DNA of 64,000 nt from UBA8401 sp041665525 (GTDB lineage: Bacteria > Bacteroidota > Ignavibacteria > UBA10030 > UBA8401), in contig JBAYIS010000013.1 in assembly GCA_041665525.1 (NCBI GenBank), forward strand, positions 25,177-89,176, in the 5' to 3' direction. A model generated the notes under the pieces. It saw only the letters and a program-made list of their open reading frames with translations, ran no database searches and was not told the DNA's origin. Position 1 is the first letter of the stretch; every line of letters starts with the position of its first letter. Position numbers and translations under genes: made by a program. Below, piece by piece: positions 27,938-36,046 of this stretch.

Positions 27938-28028
27938 GACTTACAACAGGTTTTGATATCCGCTATCCACGGGTGGATTTTCTCAAATACTGCTTCATAT
28001 ACTCCTGTACTTTTTGTATTTTCAAATC
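27938..28028 (+). other. spacer before dprE1
   Basis: A 91-base gap, the largest break inside the DPA-like cluster. ATCCA-CGGG-TGGAT (about 27965-27978) forms a weak hairpin followed by TTTTCT and could act as a minor terminator. TACTTTTTG further on resembles a Bacteroidota -7 element only loosely. No Shine-Dalgarno sequence is visible before the ATG at 28029. Confidence 0.3.
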
Positions 28029-29345
28029 ATGAAAGTTACTAACTGGGGAAATTATCCGATAATTGAAGCGCAGGTCATGACGCCGTCAACCGTTGAAGAG
28101 GTTCGTGCAATTATTGCTTCTTCACCGGAACTGATAGCGCGGGGGTTAGGACGATGCTATGGGGATTCTTCATTGAATTCGACCATCGTTTCTACGCTTC
28201 GCATGAATCACATCCTGTCATTCAATGAACAGACCGGTGAAATCACATGCGAGTCCGGAGTTTCATTTGCTGAATTACTCGATGCTTTCGTTTCGCGCGG
28301 ATGGTTCCTGCCGGTCACTCCCGGTACAAAATTCATCACCGTCGGTGGAGCCATTGCATCGGATGTTCATGGTAAAAACCATCATGTTGCCGGTTCGTTC
28401 TCCGCTCATCTTAGTTCAATGAAGCTTATGCTGAGCGACGGCACGATTGTGCAATGCTCTAGAGATTCACACTCCGATCTGTTCTGGGCGACATGCGGCG
28501 GTATGGGACTGACGGGGATCATTCTCGAAGCGACCTTCCATCTGATGCGAATTGATACTGCCTATATACGGCAACGAATTATCAAGGCGAGGAATATCGA
28601 TGAGGCTATCGATTTGTTTGAAGCGAATAAGCATTGGACATATTCGGTAGCTTGGATTGATTGTTTATCCAAAGCAGGCTCACTCGGCCGGTCTGCTCTT
28701 ATTCTGGGAGAACATGCGACTAAACAGGAGGTGGGTTACCGATATCGTGATCCCTTGAAAATCGATAAAGGATTTTCAATTCCAGTGCCGGTTTTCTTGC
28801 CGGATTTCGTTCTAAATACTTATACCGTAAAAGTGTTCAACGAACTGGTGAATACAAAATATATACAGGGTGATTCTTTTGTGGAATATGGTCCGTTTTT
28901 TTATCCATTGGATATCTTTTTGGACTGGAACCGAATTTACGGTCGACGGGGTTTCACGCAATATCAGTTTGTGTTACCGAAGGCTTCATCGCGCACAGGT
29001 TTACGAAAGGTATTGGAACGGATCTCTCGCAGTGGTGAAGGGTCATTCCTTGCAGTGTTAAAACTGTTCGGGAAACAAGAAGGGCTTCTGTCGTTCCCAC
29101 AAGAAGGCTTCACACTTGCCCTTGATTTTGCCATTTCTCCGGCAACGTTGGCTTTGTTCCGTGAATTGGACGAACTGGTGTGCGAACATGGCGGTCGGCT
29201 GTACTTGACCAAAGATGTCCGCATGCCTAAAGAGGTTTTCGACAAAGGATACTCACAGGTTCAGCAATTCCATACAACGAAGGACAAATTCGATTCAATT
29301 AAAAAATTTCAATCATTACAATCAAAACGGGTCGGACTATCATGA
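28029..29345 (+). CDS. dprE1: decaprenylphosphoryl-beta-D-ribose 2'-oxidase homologue (DprE1-like)
   Basis: A 438-residue FAD enzyme of the vanillyl-alcohol oxidase family, closely patterned on mycobacterial DprE1, which oxidises the 2'-hydroxyl of polyprenylphosphoryl-ribose. FAD-binding motifs are ARGLGRCYGDSSLN and VGGAIASDVHGKNHH (H115); further matches are FWATCGGMGLTGII, YPLDIFLDWNRIYG and QYQFVLP. The catalytic lysine K418 of the Mycobacterium enzyme is kept as K395 (LYLTKDVR), but the benzothiazinone-target cysteine C387 aligns with A364 (FTLALDF). I start at ATG 28029; a TTG five codons upstream is less likely. It overlaps dprE2 by four bases. Confidence 0.9.
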   Translation: MKVTNWGNYPIIEAQVMTPSTVEEVRAIIASSPELIARGLGRCYGDSSLNSTIVSTLRMNHILSFNEQTGEITCESGVSFAELLDAFVSRGWFLPVTPGTKFITVGGAIASDVHGKNHHVAGSFSAHLSSMKLMLSDGTIVQCSRDSHSDLFWATCGGMGLTGIILEATFHLMRIDTAYIRQRIIKARNIDEAIDLFEANKHWTYSVAWIDCLSKAGSLGRSALILGEHATKQEVGYRYRDPLKIDKGFSIPVPVFLPDFVLNTYTVKVFNELVNTKYIQGDSFVEYGPFFYPLDIFLDWNRIYGRRGFTQYQFVLPKASSRTGLRKVLERISRSGEGSFLAVLKLFGKQEGLLSFPQEGFTLALDFAISPATLALFRELDELVCEHGGRLYLTKDVRMPKEVFDKGYSQVQQFHTTKDKFDSIKKFQSLQSKRVGLS

Positions 29346-30076
29346 AGTATGTTCTTATTATCGGCGCAGGTTCCGACATTGCACGACCACTGGCCTTCTT
29401 GTATGCGAAAGCAGGATATGGGATCTATCTTGCCAGCAGAAGTTATGAACAACTTGTGCGTGACGCCAGCGATATCAAGATCCGGTATACCGTTGACGCC
29501 GCGGCATTTAAATTCGATGTGTCGCACACAACAACTCATCAACAATTTTATGATGCGCTTCCGGTAAAACCTGCCGGAGTCATTTGTTTGGCTGGGAGTC
29601 TGGGAGATCAACAGAAGTCCGAACAGGACTACAACGAAGCAAAGAACGTGATGGAGGCGAATTATACCGGACTGGTCTCCATCCTGCACATCATCGCAAA
29701 CGATTTTGAAAAGAGAAGGGAAGGATTCATCGTTGGAGTAAGTTCCGTAGCGGGTGAGAAAGGCAGAAAAAGTAATTACGTGTACGCAAGTGCAAAAGCG
29801 GGATTTACAACGTTCCTGTCTGGCCTGCGCAATAGGCTCTATCCAGCGCATGTTCATGTGATGACCGTTCATCCCGGTTTTATTCGTACGAAGATGATCG
29901 AAGGACGAGCAACGCCGGGAATAATTACTGCAAGTCCGGAAGAAGTTGCGGATGATATTTTTTCCGGACAGCAATCCGGGAAAGATTTTATCTATTCAAA
30001 ATGGTTCTGGAGATTCATTATGCTTGGTTTCAAAATGATACCCGAACCGATTATTAAAAAACTTGATCTGAAATGA
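29342..30076 (+). CDS. dprE2: SDR reductase homologous to DprE2
   Basis: A 244-residue short-chain dehydrogenase. The cofactor site is IIGAGSDIARPLA and the catalytic residues are S135 (VSSVAGEKGRK), Y148 and K152 (YVYASAKAG). The run of similarity to DprE2 includes the NYTG segment, SSVAGEKGRKSNYVY and VHPGFIRTKM, plus a C-terminal amphipathic tail (FWRFIMLGFKMIPEPII) like that of DprE2. DprE2 reduces the 2'-keto intermediate made by DprE1 with NADH, completing epimerisation of ribose to arabinose. The four-base overlap with both dprE1 and the EamA gene implies stoichiometric co-expression. Confidence 0.87.
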   Translation: MKYVLIIGAGSDIARPLAFLYAKAGYGIYLASRSYEQLVRDASDIKIRYTVDAAAFKFDVSHTTTHQQFYDALPVKPAGVICLAGSLGDQQKSEQDYNEAKNVMEANYTGLVSILHIIANDFEKRREGFIVGVSSVAGEKGRKSNYVYASAKAGFTTFLSGLRNRLYPAHVHVMTVHPGFIRTKMIEGRATPGIITASPEEVADDIFSGQQSGKDFIYSKWFWRFIMLGFKMIPEPIIKKLDLK

Positions 30077-30963
30077 CCACCAGAGGCAGAGCGGAATTAG
30101 CATTATTTGCAACAACATTTGTTTGGGGCAGCACGTTTGTTGTAGTGAAATCGGGGACGGAAAATATTTCCCCATCGTTGTTCATTGCCTTAAGGTTCGG
30201 GACGGGTGCGTTGATCTTTGCAGTTCTATTGTTCCGGCAATTGCGGTCGATTCAGCGGCGGACAATAATAAAAGCTGTGACTCTTGGTTCCATGCTCGGC
30301 ATAGGAATTCTTTTACAGAATATAGGCATTTATCATACTACGGCATCGAAAGCGGCATTCATCACAGGACTGATGGTTATCTTTACACCGGTGGCTCAAT
30401 TGATTTTGGAAAGGCGCCCGCCGAAGCTTGGAAATATTGCGGGAATAATTATTGTCACCTTTGGATTATATCTACTCACGTCCCCGACCGGTTCTGAAAT
30501 TAATGTTGGCGATGTGTTAGTCCTGATCTCTGCAGCTATTTTCGGCGTCTATATCGTCTTTCTGGATATGTATTCAAGAGCAGAAAATGTCTTTCATCTT
30601 GCTTTTTTGCAGGTAACAATGACGACGTTGATTGCGGTGTTTGTACTACCGTTCGAAACGATAAAATTTGAACCATCAACACAATTGTTTCTTTCCTTGT
30701 TGTATATGGGAGTGTGTGCAACTGTATTTACGACATATGTTCAGACGCGTTTTCAAAAAGATACGAGTCCTACCCGGGCAGTAATCATCTTTACGATCGA
30801 GCCGGTAATCGCCGCTGTTTTGGCATATTATGTCCTTGGCGAAGTGCTCGGCATAGCGGGTGTGATCGGTGCCGGTGTCATTGTTGCCGGGATACTGATC
30901 TCGGAATTTTCTGATTCCCTTCTTTCAAAATTTGGTATGAATGTCCAGGCAGTAGAAGATTAA
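30073..30963 (+). CDS. EamA/DMT-family transporter
   Basis: A 296-residue membrane protein with ten predicted helices in two EamA repeats (first begins ELALFATTFVWGSTFVVVKSG; second near GDVLVLISAAIFGVYIVFL). The family exports small metabolites; the related ArnE/ArnF pair of the same superfamily flips undecaprenyl-phosphate-aminoarabinose. Because its start overlaps dprE2 by four bases, a role in flipping the finished sugar lipid is an attractive but untested inference. An amino acid or drug exporter is the conservative alternative. Confidence 0.85.
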   Translation: MTTRGRAELALFATTFVWGSTFVVVKSGTENISPSLFIALRFGTGALIFAVLLFRQLRSIQRRTIIKAVTLGSMLGIGILLQNIGIYHTTASKAAFITGLMVIFTPVAQLILERRPPKLGNIAGIIIVTFGLYLLTSPTGSEINVGDVLVLISAAIFGVYIVFLDMYSRAENVFHLAFLQVTMTTLIAVFVLPFETIKFEPSTQLFLSLLYMGVCATVFTTYVQTRFQKDTSPTRAVIIFTIEPVIAAVLAYYVLGEVLGIAGVIGAGVIVAGILISEFSDSLLSKFGMNVQAVED

Positions 30964-31238
30964 TGGAAAGTAATGCAAAGATAACAGTTAATGGCATTGT
31001 CCAAGGGGTCGGATATCGTTGGTTTGCCGACCGATCGGCCAGGAAATACGAATTAAAAGGTTTCGTTGAAAATCTTCCAGACGGTTCGGTGTATCTGGAA
31101 GTGGAAGGGAAGAGAGATTCCATCGAAGCTTTGCTCATCGAATTGAAAAAAGGTCCTAATCATTCGAATGTTGAAGAGGTAAAAGTCGAATGGGGGACAG
31201 CACATCATTTATTCATTAATTTCAGGATCAAGGCATAA
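30963..31238 (+). CDS. acyP: acylphosphatase
   Basis: A 91-residue protein with the acylphosphatase signature: VNGIVQGVGYRWFADRSA holds the phosphate loop and catalytic arginine R19, and GFVENLPDGSVYLEVEG holds the catalytic asparagine. It hydrolyses acyl phosphates such as carbamoyl or acetyl phosphate. It overlaps the EamA and ispF genes by one base each (TAATG), so it is translated within a tight chain. Confidence 0.92.
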   Translation: MESNAKITVNGIVQGVGYRWFADRSARKYELKGFVENLPDGSVYLEVEGKRDSIEALLIELKKGPNHSNVEEVKVEWGTAHHLFINFRIKA

Positions 31239-31717
31239 TGAACCGTATTGGTTTTGGATTTGATGTTCATAAATTGGCACCGGGAAGAAAATTGATCCTT
31301 GGCGGAGTGGAAATCCCAAACGAAAAAGGACTCCTCGGTCATTCCGATGCCGATGTGTTGTTACATGCCATTTGTGACGCATTATTGGGGGCAGCAGCGC
31401 TGGGAGATATCGGGAAACATTTTCCTGATACTGATGCACACTATAAAGGGATTTCCAGTATAGAACTGTTGAGAAAAGTGAATGAATTGTTAAAGAAACA
31501 CAATTTTGTTATTGAGAATATCGATTCAACAGTTGTTCTGGAAGCACCGAAGATAGCACCCTTTGTCTCAGAAATGCAGAAAAATATTTCTGATGCATTA
31601 GCAATCAAACAAAATCAGGTTTCAATAAAAGCTACAACAAATGAAGGAATGGGATTTATTGGAGTGGGCGAAGGTGCTGTAGCATATGCAGTTACAATTA
31701 TTGTTTCGGAAAATTAA
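31238..31717 (+). CDS. ispF: 2-C-methyl-D-erythritol 2,4-cyclodiphosphate synthase
   Basis: Fifth enzyme of the MEP route to isoprenoids: it cyclises CDP-methylerythritol phosphate with loss of CMP. The 159 residues include the zinc motif GFDVHKL, GHSDADVLLHAICDALLGAA, DIGKHFPDTD and the C-terminal KATTNEGMGFIGVGEGAVAYAV. It is placed directly in the cluster that handles polyprenyl-phosphate sugars, so precursor supply and use are in one transcription unit. Confidence 0.95.
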   Translation: MNRIGFGFDVHKLAPGRKLILGGVEIPNEKGLLGHSDADVLLHAICDALLGAAALGDIGKHFPDTDAHYKGISSIELLRKVNELLKKHNFVIENIDSTVVLEAPKIAPFVSEMQKNISDALAIKQNQVSIKATTNEGMGFIGVGEGAVAYAVTIIVSEN

Positions 31718-32333
31718 TATCTCCTTGGAAGCAATTATCTCATACCTTCAACAGCTTAGCCCATTCTGGGTGTATGCCGCAATTTTTTTTATTGCATATA
31801 TAGAGAATCTCTTCCCGCCGTCTCCGAGTGATGTTATGATCGTCGCAGGAGGGTATCTCGTCGGAATAGGTCATATCGACTTCATCTCTGCACTTGTTAT
31901 AGCAACGATAGGGAGCACCACCGGATTTATGACGATGTATAAGATCGGTGATTGGTTTGGTTTGAAGATCATAGAAACAAGAAAAATAAAATTCCTGCCG
32001 CTTGATTCTGTCCACAAAGTGGAAATTTGGTTTCGACATTACGGATACTGGCTGATTATCGCGAACAGATTTCTGTCCGGTACGAGAGCTGTTGTTGGTT
32101 TCTTTGCCGGAATGGCAGAAGTGAAATTCGTTCCGACTGCAATTTTGTGTTTTGTCAGCGCGCTCATTTGGAATTGGATACTTGTTTACGCAGGAACACT
32201 TTTGGGTGAGAATTGGAAAGCAATAGGGGATTATTTAAGTACTTATAGTCAAATTGTTGCAGTATTGGTATTTATTGGCTCTGGATTCATTTTTGTTGTA
32301 TGGTATAGAAGAAGAGGAAAAAAGAATGACTGA
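31686..32333 (+). CDS. DedA/SNARE-associated family membrane protein
   Basis: A 215-residue integral membrane protein with the DedA signature: ENLFPPSPSDVMIVAGGYLVG, GSTTGFMTMYKIGDWFG, and ANRFLSGTRAVVGFFAGMAE. DedA proteins are known to translocate undecaprenyl phosphate or related lipids across the inner membrane and to support envelope homeostasis. The listed ATG overlaps ispF by 32 bases; TTG 31725 (MEAIISYLQQL) would avoid the overlap and may be the true start. Neither has a clear Shine-Dalgarno sequence. It is followed by a PAP2 phosphatase overlapping by eight bases. Confidence 0.88.
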   Translation: MQLQLLFRKINISLEAIISYLQQLSPFWVYAAIFFIAYIENLFPPSPSDVMIVAGGYLVGIGHIDFISALVIATIGSTTGFMTMYKIGDWFGLKIIETRKIKFLPLDSVHKVEIWFRHYGYWLIIANRFLSGTRAVVGFFAGMAEVKFVPTAILCFVSALIWNWILVYAGTLLGENWKAIGDYLSTYSQIVAVLVFIGSGFIFVVWYRRRGKKND

Positions 32334-32913
32334 ATTCTTCCTCTCAGTGGACGTCTCTCTCTTTTATTTTATCAACCATACAATAACCAATCCGTTTTTG
32401 GATTGGTTGATGCCTTTCTTAACAGATCTAAATAAAAATAAGATTGTTTTATCAATTATCAGTGTTTGGGCACTTTTTGTAGTTTGGAAAGGTGGAAACA
32501 AAGGGAGAACAGCTATTGGATTATTGATTGTCACTGTTATAATCAGTGATCAACTAAACAGTTCAATTATTAAACAATTCTTTGGTAGGATCAGGCCATG
32601 CCGTGCGCTGGAAGGTGTGCGAATGCTGGTAGATTGCGGAGGAGGATTATCATTTCCATCATCGCATGCGACCAATAATTTTGCTGCCGCAACGATACTT
32701 TCTCACTTTTACCGTTCCCAAAAATGGTATTGGATCTCCTTTGCTACAATCGTAGCACTCTCCAGGCCGTATGTTGGTGTGCATTATCCTTCGGACATTG
32801 TCGGCGGTGCAATCCTTGGCATTGTTATCGGAATATTGGTATCAACAGGATGGGAACAATTGCTTGGTATAGTAAAGAAAATACATTTATCTCAAACTGG
32901 TAACTTATTGTGA
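32326..32913 (+). CDS. PAP2-family membrane phosphatase
   Basis: A 195-residue membrane protein with all three PAP2 motifs: K83...R90P91 (KQFFGRIRP), P111-S-S-H114 and S146-R147...H153...D157 (SRPYVGVHYPSD). I start at ATG 32326, which has GAGG ten bases before it; an upstream in-frame codon lies inside the DedA gene. PAP2 enzymes dephosphorylate lipid phosphates such as undecaprenyl pyrophosphate. In mycobacteria a PAP2 protein (Rv3807c) is the proposed phosphatase between the UbiA and DprE1 steps, so this gene is a candidate for that step. The general C55-PP recycling role is the alternative. Confidence 0.88.
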   Translation: MTEFFLSVDVSLFYFINHTITNPFLDWLMPFLTDLNKNKIVLSIISVWALFVVWKGGNKGRTAIGLLIVTVIISDQLNSSIIKQFFGRIRPCRALEGVRMLVDCGGGLSFPSSHATNNFAAATILSHFYRSQKWYWISFATIVALSRPYVGVHYPSDIVGGAILGIVIGILVSTGWEQLLGIVKKIHLSQTGNLL

Positions 32914-34538
32914 AAGAACTTTTTAACTTCGATCGTCAGAAAAAATATTTACTCCTGTTATCGCTCGCTACAGCAATTCTTTTGAGTCTTTCGTTTCCGC
33001 CGTTCCCTTTGGGTGTATTAGCGTGCGTGGGATTCGTACCTTTTCTTATTGTGACACATTCGATCGAATCATTCGGCAGATACTTCCGCTATGCGTATGG
33101 TACTTTCTTTTTATTCACAATGATTACCTTGTATTGGGTTGGGGGATTCACACACATGAAGGATCCTTACCTAATGATTGCGGGAGTTGCTTTATACCTG
33201 TGGGAACCATTAGTTCTTACTCTACCAGCTCTCATATTTTTTTTCATTCGAAAAAGACTTAACACAAAATATTCAACAGCGGCATTTCCGTTTGTTTGGA
33301 TTACAATGGAATGGTTATATGCCTATGGAGAGTTGGCATTTCCCTGGCTGCATATCGGGAACAGTCAAACATATCAGCTCGAAAAGATCCAATTTGCTGA
33401 TGTCACCGGCGTCTATGGGATTTCATTTTGGGTTTTAGTCATCAATGTAATTATCTACTACCTTGTAAAGGAAATACAAGCGAATGCCCGATCGAAAAAG
33501 CGGTATTTATTGTTTGTAACAGCCATCTTGGTAATTTATATCGCTCCGAATTTCTATCATGGTTCCAACAGTATGTCAGATCCACCAAGCGGAAAAAGCA
33601 TCACCATCGGAATTCTTCAACCGAATATTGATCCCTGGACCAAATGGGAAGGTGCTAATACATTCTCATCTCGATGGAGCCAAGTTCAGCATTTTTTAGA
33701 GCTTATAGGCAAACATATCAACGATAGTGTTGATGTTGTTGTCCTTCCTGAATCTGCGATCTTATTGAATCTTCCGTCGCAATTTCAACAAATGCAAGAA
33801 TTCAGAAAAATTATTGATAGTCTGAATGTTTCTGTTATTTCAGGTTATGTAAGTGTCAAATATTACGAGCCGGAGAATGCTCCACCGACAAGTAGCACAT
33901 TTAAAGGGACCAATATCCGATATGATTCCTTTAATTCCATTATGTTTGTTGAACCGCATAATGAAAAAGTGCAAACATACAGTAAAATGAGGCTTGTACC
34001 ATTTGCCGAACGAATCCCATATGCGGACAAGGTGCCATTTTTGATTGAACCACTCCGCTGGGGAGTTGGGATCAGTAATTGGGGATTATCGCATGACAGT
34101 ACTGTGTTCGAAAGTTTCGTACTCAATGCTAAATTCCTTGCGATGGTGTGTTATGAATCGATCTTTCCGGAATTTGTTTCCAGCTTCGTAGATAAAGGCG
34201 CTGAATTCCTTGTGTTTACAACCAATGACAGCTGGTGGGGAAACACTTCTGGAGCTAGACAGCATAATCAATTTGCAGTCTTAAGGGCTGTTGAGAATCG
34301 ACGGTGGGTTGTTCGATGTGCAAATGGCGGTATTTCCTCCTTTATCGATCCATTCGGGAACATGTATGATATGACCAATATGTATACTGAAGCGTACATA
34401 CAACATTCCATTCAACCGATGAAGACGAAGTCTTTTTATTCTACTCATGGAGATTGGTTTGCAAGAATTTGTTCGAGCATAACTGCTATTATTTTTTTAT
34501 TTTCAATAGGTTATAGTTTTTTGCGAAAGGAATTATGA
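32910..34538 (+). CDS. lnt: apolipoprotein N-acyltransferase
   Basis: Inner-membrane enzyme adding the third acyl chain to bacterial lipoproteins. The 542 residues comprise about seven N-terminal helices (LSFPPFPLGVLACVGFVPFL is typical) and a periplasmic nitrilase-like domain with the Glu-Lys-Cys triad in LPESAIL (near 281), KMRLVPFAE (near 358) and MVCYESIFPE (near 412). The GTG start overlaps the PAP2 stop by four bases. Its presence says the cell is diderm with triacylated lipoproteins. Confidence 0.92.
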   Translation: MKELFNFDRQKKYLLLLSLATAILLSLSFPPFPLGVLACVGFVPFLIVTHSIESFGRYFRYAYGTFFLFTMITLYWVGGFTHMKDPYLMIAGVALYLWEPLVLTLPALIFFFIRKRLNTKYSTAAFPFVWITMEWLYAYGELAFPWLHIGNSQTYQLEKIQFADVTGVYGISFWVLVINVIIYYLVKEIQANARSKKRYLLFVTAILVIYIAPNFYHGSNSMSDPPSGKSITIGILQPNIDPWTKWEGANTFSSRWSQVQHFLELIGKHINDSVDVVVLPESAILLNLPSQFQQMQEFRKIIDSLNVSVISGYVSVKYYEPENAPPTSSTFKGTNIRYDSFNSIMFVEPHNEKVQTYSKMRLVPFAERIPYADKVPFLIEPLRWGVGISNWGLSHDSTVFESFVLNAKFLAMVCYESIFPEFVSSFVDKGAEFLVFTTNDSWWGNTSGARQHNQFAVLRAVENRRWVVRCANGGISSFIDPFGNMYDMTNMYTEAYIQHSIQPMKTKSFYSTHGDWFARICSSITAIIFLFSIGYSFLRKEL

Positions 34539-35572
34539 GCGATCAAGTAATAGATTTACGGAGTGATACTGTTACAAAGCCGTCCAAAGAAATGCGCGAT
34601 GCAATGGCATATGCAGAGGTCGGGGATGATGTTTTCGGCGAGGATCCGACCGTTGTGAAGCTTCAGGAAGCTGCAGCAGAAATTCTTGGTAAAGAAAAAG
34701 CATTATACGTTTCCAGCGGGTGTCTGAGCAATCAACTGGCGTTGAAAGCGCATACAGAGATGGGTGATGAAGTGATTATGGAACAGGATGCGCACATGTT
34801 CAATTATGAAACTGCCGCGCCATCCGTCATGTCTGGAGTGCAGGTGAAGACCATTGCCGGAGTCCGCGGAATGTTCAGAGCAGAAGATCTACCGCCGCAT
34901 ATCCGTCCGGCAGTTTACTATATGCCAAAAACAAAAGTCATTTGCGTGGAGAATACCCATAACCGCGCAGGCGGCACAATCTTTCCTTTGGAAGAGATCA
35001 AAAAGCTCTCATCATTTTGTAAAGAACAAGGAATCATTTTTCATCTGGATGGTGCACGGTTATGGAACGCATCAGTTGCAACAGGAATTCCAGTTAAGGA
35101 ATGGGCAAGACATTTTGATTCCGTCTCCGTCTGTTTTTCAAAAGGACTGGGGGCGCCGGTAGGATCAGCAATTTGCGGGACAAAAGAATTCGTGTTGAAA
35201 GCGCATAAGTGGAGGAAAGTATTCGGCGGCGGCATGAGGCAATCAGGTATCATCGCAGCAGGTGCTCTGTTTGCACTGCAACATAATGTTGAACGACTGA
35301 CTGAAGACCACACAAAAGCAAAATATTTTTCTCAGGAACTTTCCCGGATCCCTGTTTTCGATATTGATTTGGAGAGCGTTCAGACCAATATCGTTCTTGT
35401 CGACGTGAAGAAGTCCGGTAAAACACCACAGCAAGTAATCGACATAATGAAAGAGCACAATATTTTAATCTCCGGTGGAACTTTTACAACATTTCGCGCA
35501 GTAATGCATCTTGATGTCTCAATGGATCAAGTAAACCATTCTATTCAAAAGTTTAAACAGAATTTTTCATAG
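34535..35572 (+). CDS. ltaE: low-specificity threonine aldolase
   Basis: A 345-residue fold type I PLP enzyme of the threonine aldolase family, cleaving threonine or allo-threonine to glycine and acetaldehyde. Motifs: LRSDTVTKPSKEMRDAM, VGDDVFGEDPTV, HLDGARLWN and the PLP lysine K203 in CFSKGLGAPVGS. It overlaps lnt by four bases (ATGA) and its stop abuts the thioesterase gene. Length is normal. Confidence 0.9.
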   Translation: MSDQVIDLRSDTVTKPSKEMRDAMAYAEVGDDVFGEDPTVVKLQEAAAEILGKEKALYVSSGCLSNQLALKAHTEMGDEVIMEQDAHMFNYETAAPSVMSGVQVKTIAGVRGMFRAEDLPPHIRPAVYYMPKTKVICVENTHNRAGGTIFPLEEIKKLSSFCKEQGIIFHLDGARLWNASVATGIPVKEWARHFDSVSVCFSKGLGAPVGSAICGTKEFVLKAHKWRKVFGGGMRQSGIIAAGALFALQHNVERLTEDHTKAKYFSQELSRIPVFDIDLESVQTNIVLVDVKKSGKTPQQVIDIMKEHNILISGGTFTTFRAVMHLDVSMDQVNHSIQKFKQNFS

Positions 35573-35581
35573 GTGAAATCT

Positions 35582-36043
35582 GTGGAGCTTGCGAATTTTC
35601 GACATACGTATGATATCAAGGTCCGCAATTATGAAATCGATTGGCAGGGGATTGTCCATAACGGGAATTATCTTTTATATTTTGAGGTCGCACGTGTCGA
35701 TTATTTCAAAACGGTTGGATTGAAAGTGGATGAACGATCCATCAACGGATCGGTCCGCGTTGTTATCGTCCGGAACGAATTGGATTATTTCAACTCTGCG
35801 ACTTTTGATGATCATGTGAAGATATACACGCGTGTCCTATCGATCAATAATTCAAGTTTCACCTGTGAAGCAATGATGATGCATAGTGAAAAACAAATTC
35901 CGATCGCAAAGAATATTGCTGTATTAGTATGGACTGATCCAAAGACGGGAAAATCAACCCCGGTACCGGTAGAGCTTCGAAAATTAGTGGATGCGTTTGA
36001 AGAGGGTAAAGCCTCGATCCATTGGCCAAATGTGGAAATATGA
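35582..36043 (+). CDS. hotdog-fold acyl-CoA thioesterase (4HBT family)
   Basis: A 153-residue hotdog-fold protein. VRNYEIDWQGIVHNGNYLLY carries the catalytic aspartate in the usual D-x-x-G-x-V-x-x-x-x-Y context of 4-hydroxybenzoyl-CoA-type thioesterases, and YFEVARVDYF forms the central helix. I prefer GTG 35582 as start since AGGTGA (35571-35576) stands just before it; GTG 35573, directly after the aldolase stop, is the alternative. It likely hydrolyses an acyl-CoA; the acyl group is unknown. trpE follows three bases later. Confidence 0.85.
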   Translation: MELANFRHTYDIKVRNYEIDWQGIVHNGNYLLYFEVARVDYFKTVGLKVDERSINGSVRVVIVRNELDYFNSATFDDHVKIYTRVLSINNSSFTCEAMMMHSEKQIPIAKNIAVLVWTDPKTGKSTPVPVELRKLVDAFEEGKASIHWPNVEI

Positions 36044-36046
36044 TAT

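Noticed and set aside
27961..27985. hairpin before dprE1 as a strong terminator
   Set aside because: The stem is only five or six pairs with competing pairings and an interrupted T tract; listed only as a weak possibility in the spacer entry.
29309..29974. 221-codon antisense open frame opposite dprE2
   Set aside because: The sense frame has complete SDR motifs and overlapping operon neighbours; the antisense frame has none.
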